From Heligmosomoides polygyrus polygyrus (lineage: Eukaryota > Nematoda > Chromadorea > Rhabditida > Heligmosomidae): a stretch of DNA of 64,000 bases. The notes beneath the pieces were generated by a model. The model made no database searches. It saw only the letters and a list, made by a program, of their open reading frames with translations, and was not told the origin of the DNA. Positions within the stretch are counted from its first letter, which is position 1; every line of letters begins with the position of its first letter. A program made the translations under genes and the position numbers. Below are positions 61,645 to 64,000 of the stretch, one piece after another. Location: the NCBI GenBank assembly GCA_947396885.1, contig OX377205.1, positions 57,818,969 through 57,882,968 on the forward strand. Direction: 5' to 3'.

Positions 61645-63352
61645 ACCATCTTCTTCTCCTGAGCGTTTAGTCCCGCGCAGTCGCAGGGTCCGCTGTTCTT
61701 GTGGTCTGTCGCCAGCTCATCCTATCAAGGGCGTCATCTGCCGCGGCGCCGACTTCGGCGAGATCTCTCTTGATGACGTCCTTCCATCTTTTCCTTGGGG
61801 CTCCTCTCGGACGCTTTCCGGGTGCCTCGAAATCTAGGGCCAACCTTGTGGGGTGATCCTCTGGTCTTCTGAGGATGTGTCTATACCACCTCAGGCGCTG
61901 TTCTCTCATCTTCAGCTGGATCGGGGCTGTCTTCATCACTGCCCTAACATCCTCGTTTCGCACCCTGTCCCGACGGGTCCATCCATATGCCCACCTCAGC
62001 ATCCTCATCTCCGCCGCGTACGGTCTACGGTAGCAGAGGATCCCTGTGGACTCCCTCCACTTGAGCCAGGCTGCGTTTACCCGTCCTCTGACCGCCTGGT
62101 CCACACTTCCTTCCTCGGATAGGTCACTTCCGAAGTAGCGGAATTCTTCCACCTTCTCGATCATTTTCCCTTGGCAGTCTAGGATCGATCCAGCGCACTG
62201 CTCAGAGCTGATGAACTTCGTCTTCTTCACGTTCAGCCGTAGGCCGTTGTCTGCGAGGGCTCTCTGCCACAGCTGCACCTTCTCCTCCAGCTCCTCCTGG
62301 TTGTCGGCTACTAAGACGATGTCGTCCGCGTAGAGGATCGTTCTGAGAGGGCCTTCCTCAAGGTGATTCGTTATAGAGTCAAGTCTCAGCAGGGAGAGGA
62401 ACGGGCTCAGAGCCGACCCTTGGTGTACCCTACTGTGATGTCCACTTTCCTTGTCACCCCGAGTGGAGTTCGTACCACCGCTTTCGAGCCCTCGTACATG
62501 TCTCTTATGACCGTGATCAGACGTTCCGGGACACCCCTCCCTCGAAGGGCATTCCAGATTACGGCCCGAGCAAGCCTGTCGTAGGCCTTCTCCAGGTCCA
62601 GGAATGCCAGGTAGCAGGGTTTTCGTTTCTACCGATATTCCTCAATCACCTGACGAGCGATGAAGATAGTGTCTGTGGTGGACCTCTCAGGCTTGAAGCC
62701 CCACTGCATCTGGGAGATGGGTACCATCTCCCTCAGCCTTGAGTCGACCAGTCGTTCGTAGATCTTCATCGTGTGTGAGATCAGTTTGATCCCTCGGTAG
62801 TTGGAGCATTCGGAAGCGTCTCCCTTCTGCTTGAAGATGGGGACTACGGTGCTGTTCCTCCAGTCATCCGGCATCTTACCTTCTTTCGTGATTCTGTTGA
62901 GGAACTGCGTCAGCAGTTGATTCCGAGGTCCCCGAGCACCTTCCAAGCCGCTACTGGCACACCGTCAGGCCCTGCTGCCTTTCCGAGTTTCATTTTCCCT
63001 ATGGCCTTGCGAACCTCTTCTTGCGTCCAGGGTGGGATGGGTCCTTCCGTTGGTTGTTCTTCCTCAGCCTCCCGACGAGGGAACTCCTCGTTTAGGAGTT
63101 CCTTGAAGCACTCCTCCCATCTCTCTCTGACCTCGACCGGCTTCCGTAACACCCTACCGTCAGCACTCTTCACCGTCTTCACTACTCGAATGTCGAAGCT
63201 AGCTCTATAACGCGCCTTGGCCAGTCGGATGGCGAACTTCTCTCCCTCTGGCCCGTCTAGTTTCTCGTACAGGGCATCCATTTCCGCGTTCTTTGCCTTC
63301 GCTACAGCTGTTTTTGCCAGCCTCTTCAGCTTCCTGTAGGCTGTGAGATGCT
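61645..63352 (-). mobile_element. RTE-type retrotransposon of another subfamily, 5'-truncated
   Basis: Minus-strand element ending in GAGAAGAAGATG near 61,645. Its 5' side stops at about 63,352 within the linker before the reverse transcriptase, where unrelated GGGTCAGGGTCAGG sequence begins. It lies between two F3 copies. The protein differs from the 3.12-kb RTE family at most positions. Confidence 0.8.
61667..63281 (-). pseudogene. RTE-type reverse transcriptase, few lesions
   Basis: Order on the minus strand: linker (YEKLDGPEGEKFAIRLAKAR, 63,275), KMKLGKAAGPDGVPVAAWKV, NSTVVPIFKQKGDASECSNY, RGIKLISHTMKIYERLVDSR, FKPERSTTDTIFIARQVIEE, a stop at about 62,631, FLDLEKAYDRLARAVIWNAL, a frame change near 62,430, LYADDIVLVADNQEEL with the catalytic pair intact, LRLNVKKTKFISSEQCAG, and LRWYRHILRRPEDHPTRLAL. 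A frame change also lies near 62,930. With perhaps three lesions in 1.6 kb it is younger than the copy at 56-57 kb. Confidence 0.85.
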
Positions 63353-63529
63353 CGGGTCAGGGTCAGGCGTGGGGTTCGATTTTTGCTGGAAATTTACGAC
63401 CCCCCCCCCCCCTCTAAAGTGGAATTTGTACGACCCCCTCCCTCTCTCTTCCACTGTTCTATTTCTTGTATTTCTTGATTTTTTCAAGGTTTCTTGTGCA
63501 GTTTGAACTCTCTAATAAATTCTTTTTTT

Positions 63530-64000
63530 CAGGTGCGGCTTCGGCACTGAGGAGGACAATGAAACGAGTTCCCTGAACAATAATGTTTTCAAAACACAAT
63601 AAAATTCTTTAAAATTTTGAACGCTATTTTCGACACTTCAAAATAAAGATCTTCTGGTAGCAGTTTCCAATCATCACTGTTCAATTTATGGAGTTTTTTT
63701 TCAGGACACCATGGACACGGAACATTCTTCTGCCTGAAGTAGCGACGTTTGCATCTGAAATTGTGCTCCGAAATTGTGTAATATAAAAATTTGAGTATTA
63801 CTTTCTGACGACGACTTAAGTGCTTTCCTTATAAATTTTTTGAAGCGTTCCTCGAATCGATTATGGAGCGGAAAAAGGAAGGATGGACGATGGACTTCTC
63901 TCGGAAATAATGTTCTCCCATCCTAAGAAAACGTCATAAAAAACGAAAATGGAGCTAAAAAACCCCAGCTCTGTACATGATACAGCAAAAAAACAAGATT
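63530..64000 (+). mobile_element. Foldback element F3, copy C, cut by the window end
   Basis: CAGGTGCGGCTTCGGCACTG at 63,531, then AATAAAGATCTTCTGGTAGC, GGAGCGGAAAAAGGAAGGAT and GGAAATAATGTTCTCCCATC (near 63,906), in the order of the F3 left arm at 45,914-46,310. Only one arm is inside the window. Confidence 0.65.

Overview
This is repeat-rich nuclear DNA from a eukaryote, most likely a clade V parasitic nematode of hookworm type. That is inference, from RTE retrotransposons with nematode-style endonuclease/reverse transcriptase proteins, mariner and hAT remnants, tRNA-derived SINEs, and one host gene split by 51-80 bp introns with GT/AG borders. No bacterial, organellar or CRISPR signal was seen.

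One host gene is well supported: an FLVCR/SLC49-type major facilitator transporter on the minus strand (43,637 to 34,215). Six exons with matching splice phases and no internal stop were found. The amino-terminal exons and last exon were not. Intron 3 is about 8.2 kb and holds a codon-register 42-bp minisatellite, a pyrimidine-rich minisatellite, a decayed CR1-like retrotransposon, two further tandem arrays and an (AAT)n tract.

The rest is layered mobile DNA. 0-13.8 kb: SINEs, foldback pieces, a 48-bp perfect inverted repeat beside a tRNA-Thr-like SINE, and large stretches with no recognisable feature. 13.8-21.1 kb: one palindromic foldback element (called P1 here) carrying three retrotransposon insertions. 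21.9-25.8 kb: a complete RTE element (minus strand) with a 17-bp target duplication, itself interrupted by a 676-bp insert. 26.6-29.6 kb: an AT-rich island with a decayed reverse transcriptase unlike the RTE/CR1 copies. 29.8-32.8 kb: a hAT-like element containing a head-to-head mariner relic and an RTE-like tail. 45.9-47.4 kb: a foldback (F3) with a 203-bp MITE. 47.7-53.8 kb: a foldback (F2) with an RTE copy in its loop. 54.0-55.0 kb: a short P1 relative. 56.2-57.6 kb: a very old RTE with a nested fragment. 59.8-64 kb: two more F3 copies flanking a different RTE subfamily.

No coordinated pathway is encoded. The value of the window is as a stratigraphy of insertions, many datable by nesting and by target-site duplications readable directly. 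Names P1, F1-F3, S1 and S2 are labels used only here. I found no convincing new cellular system; the most unusual items are the AT-rich reverse transcriptase, the nested palindromes and the codon-periodic minisatellite.
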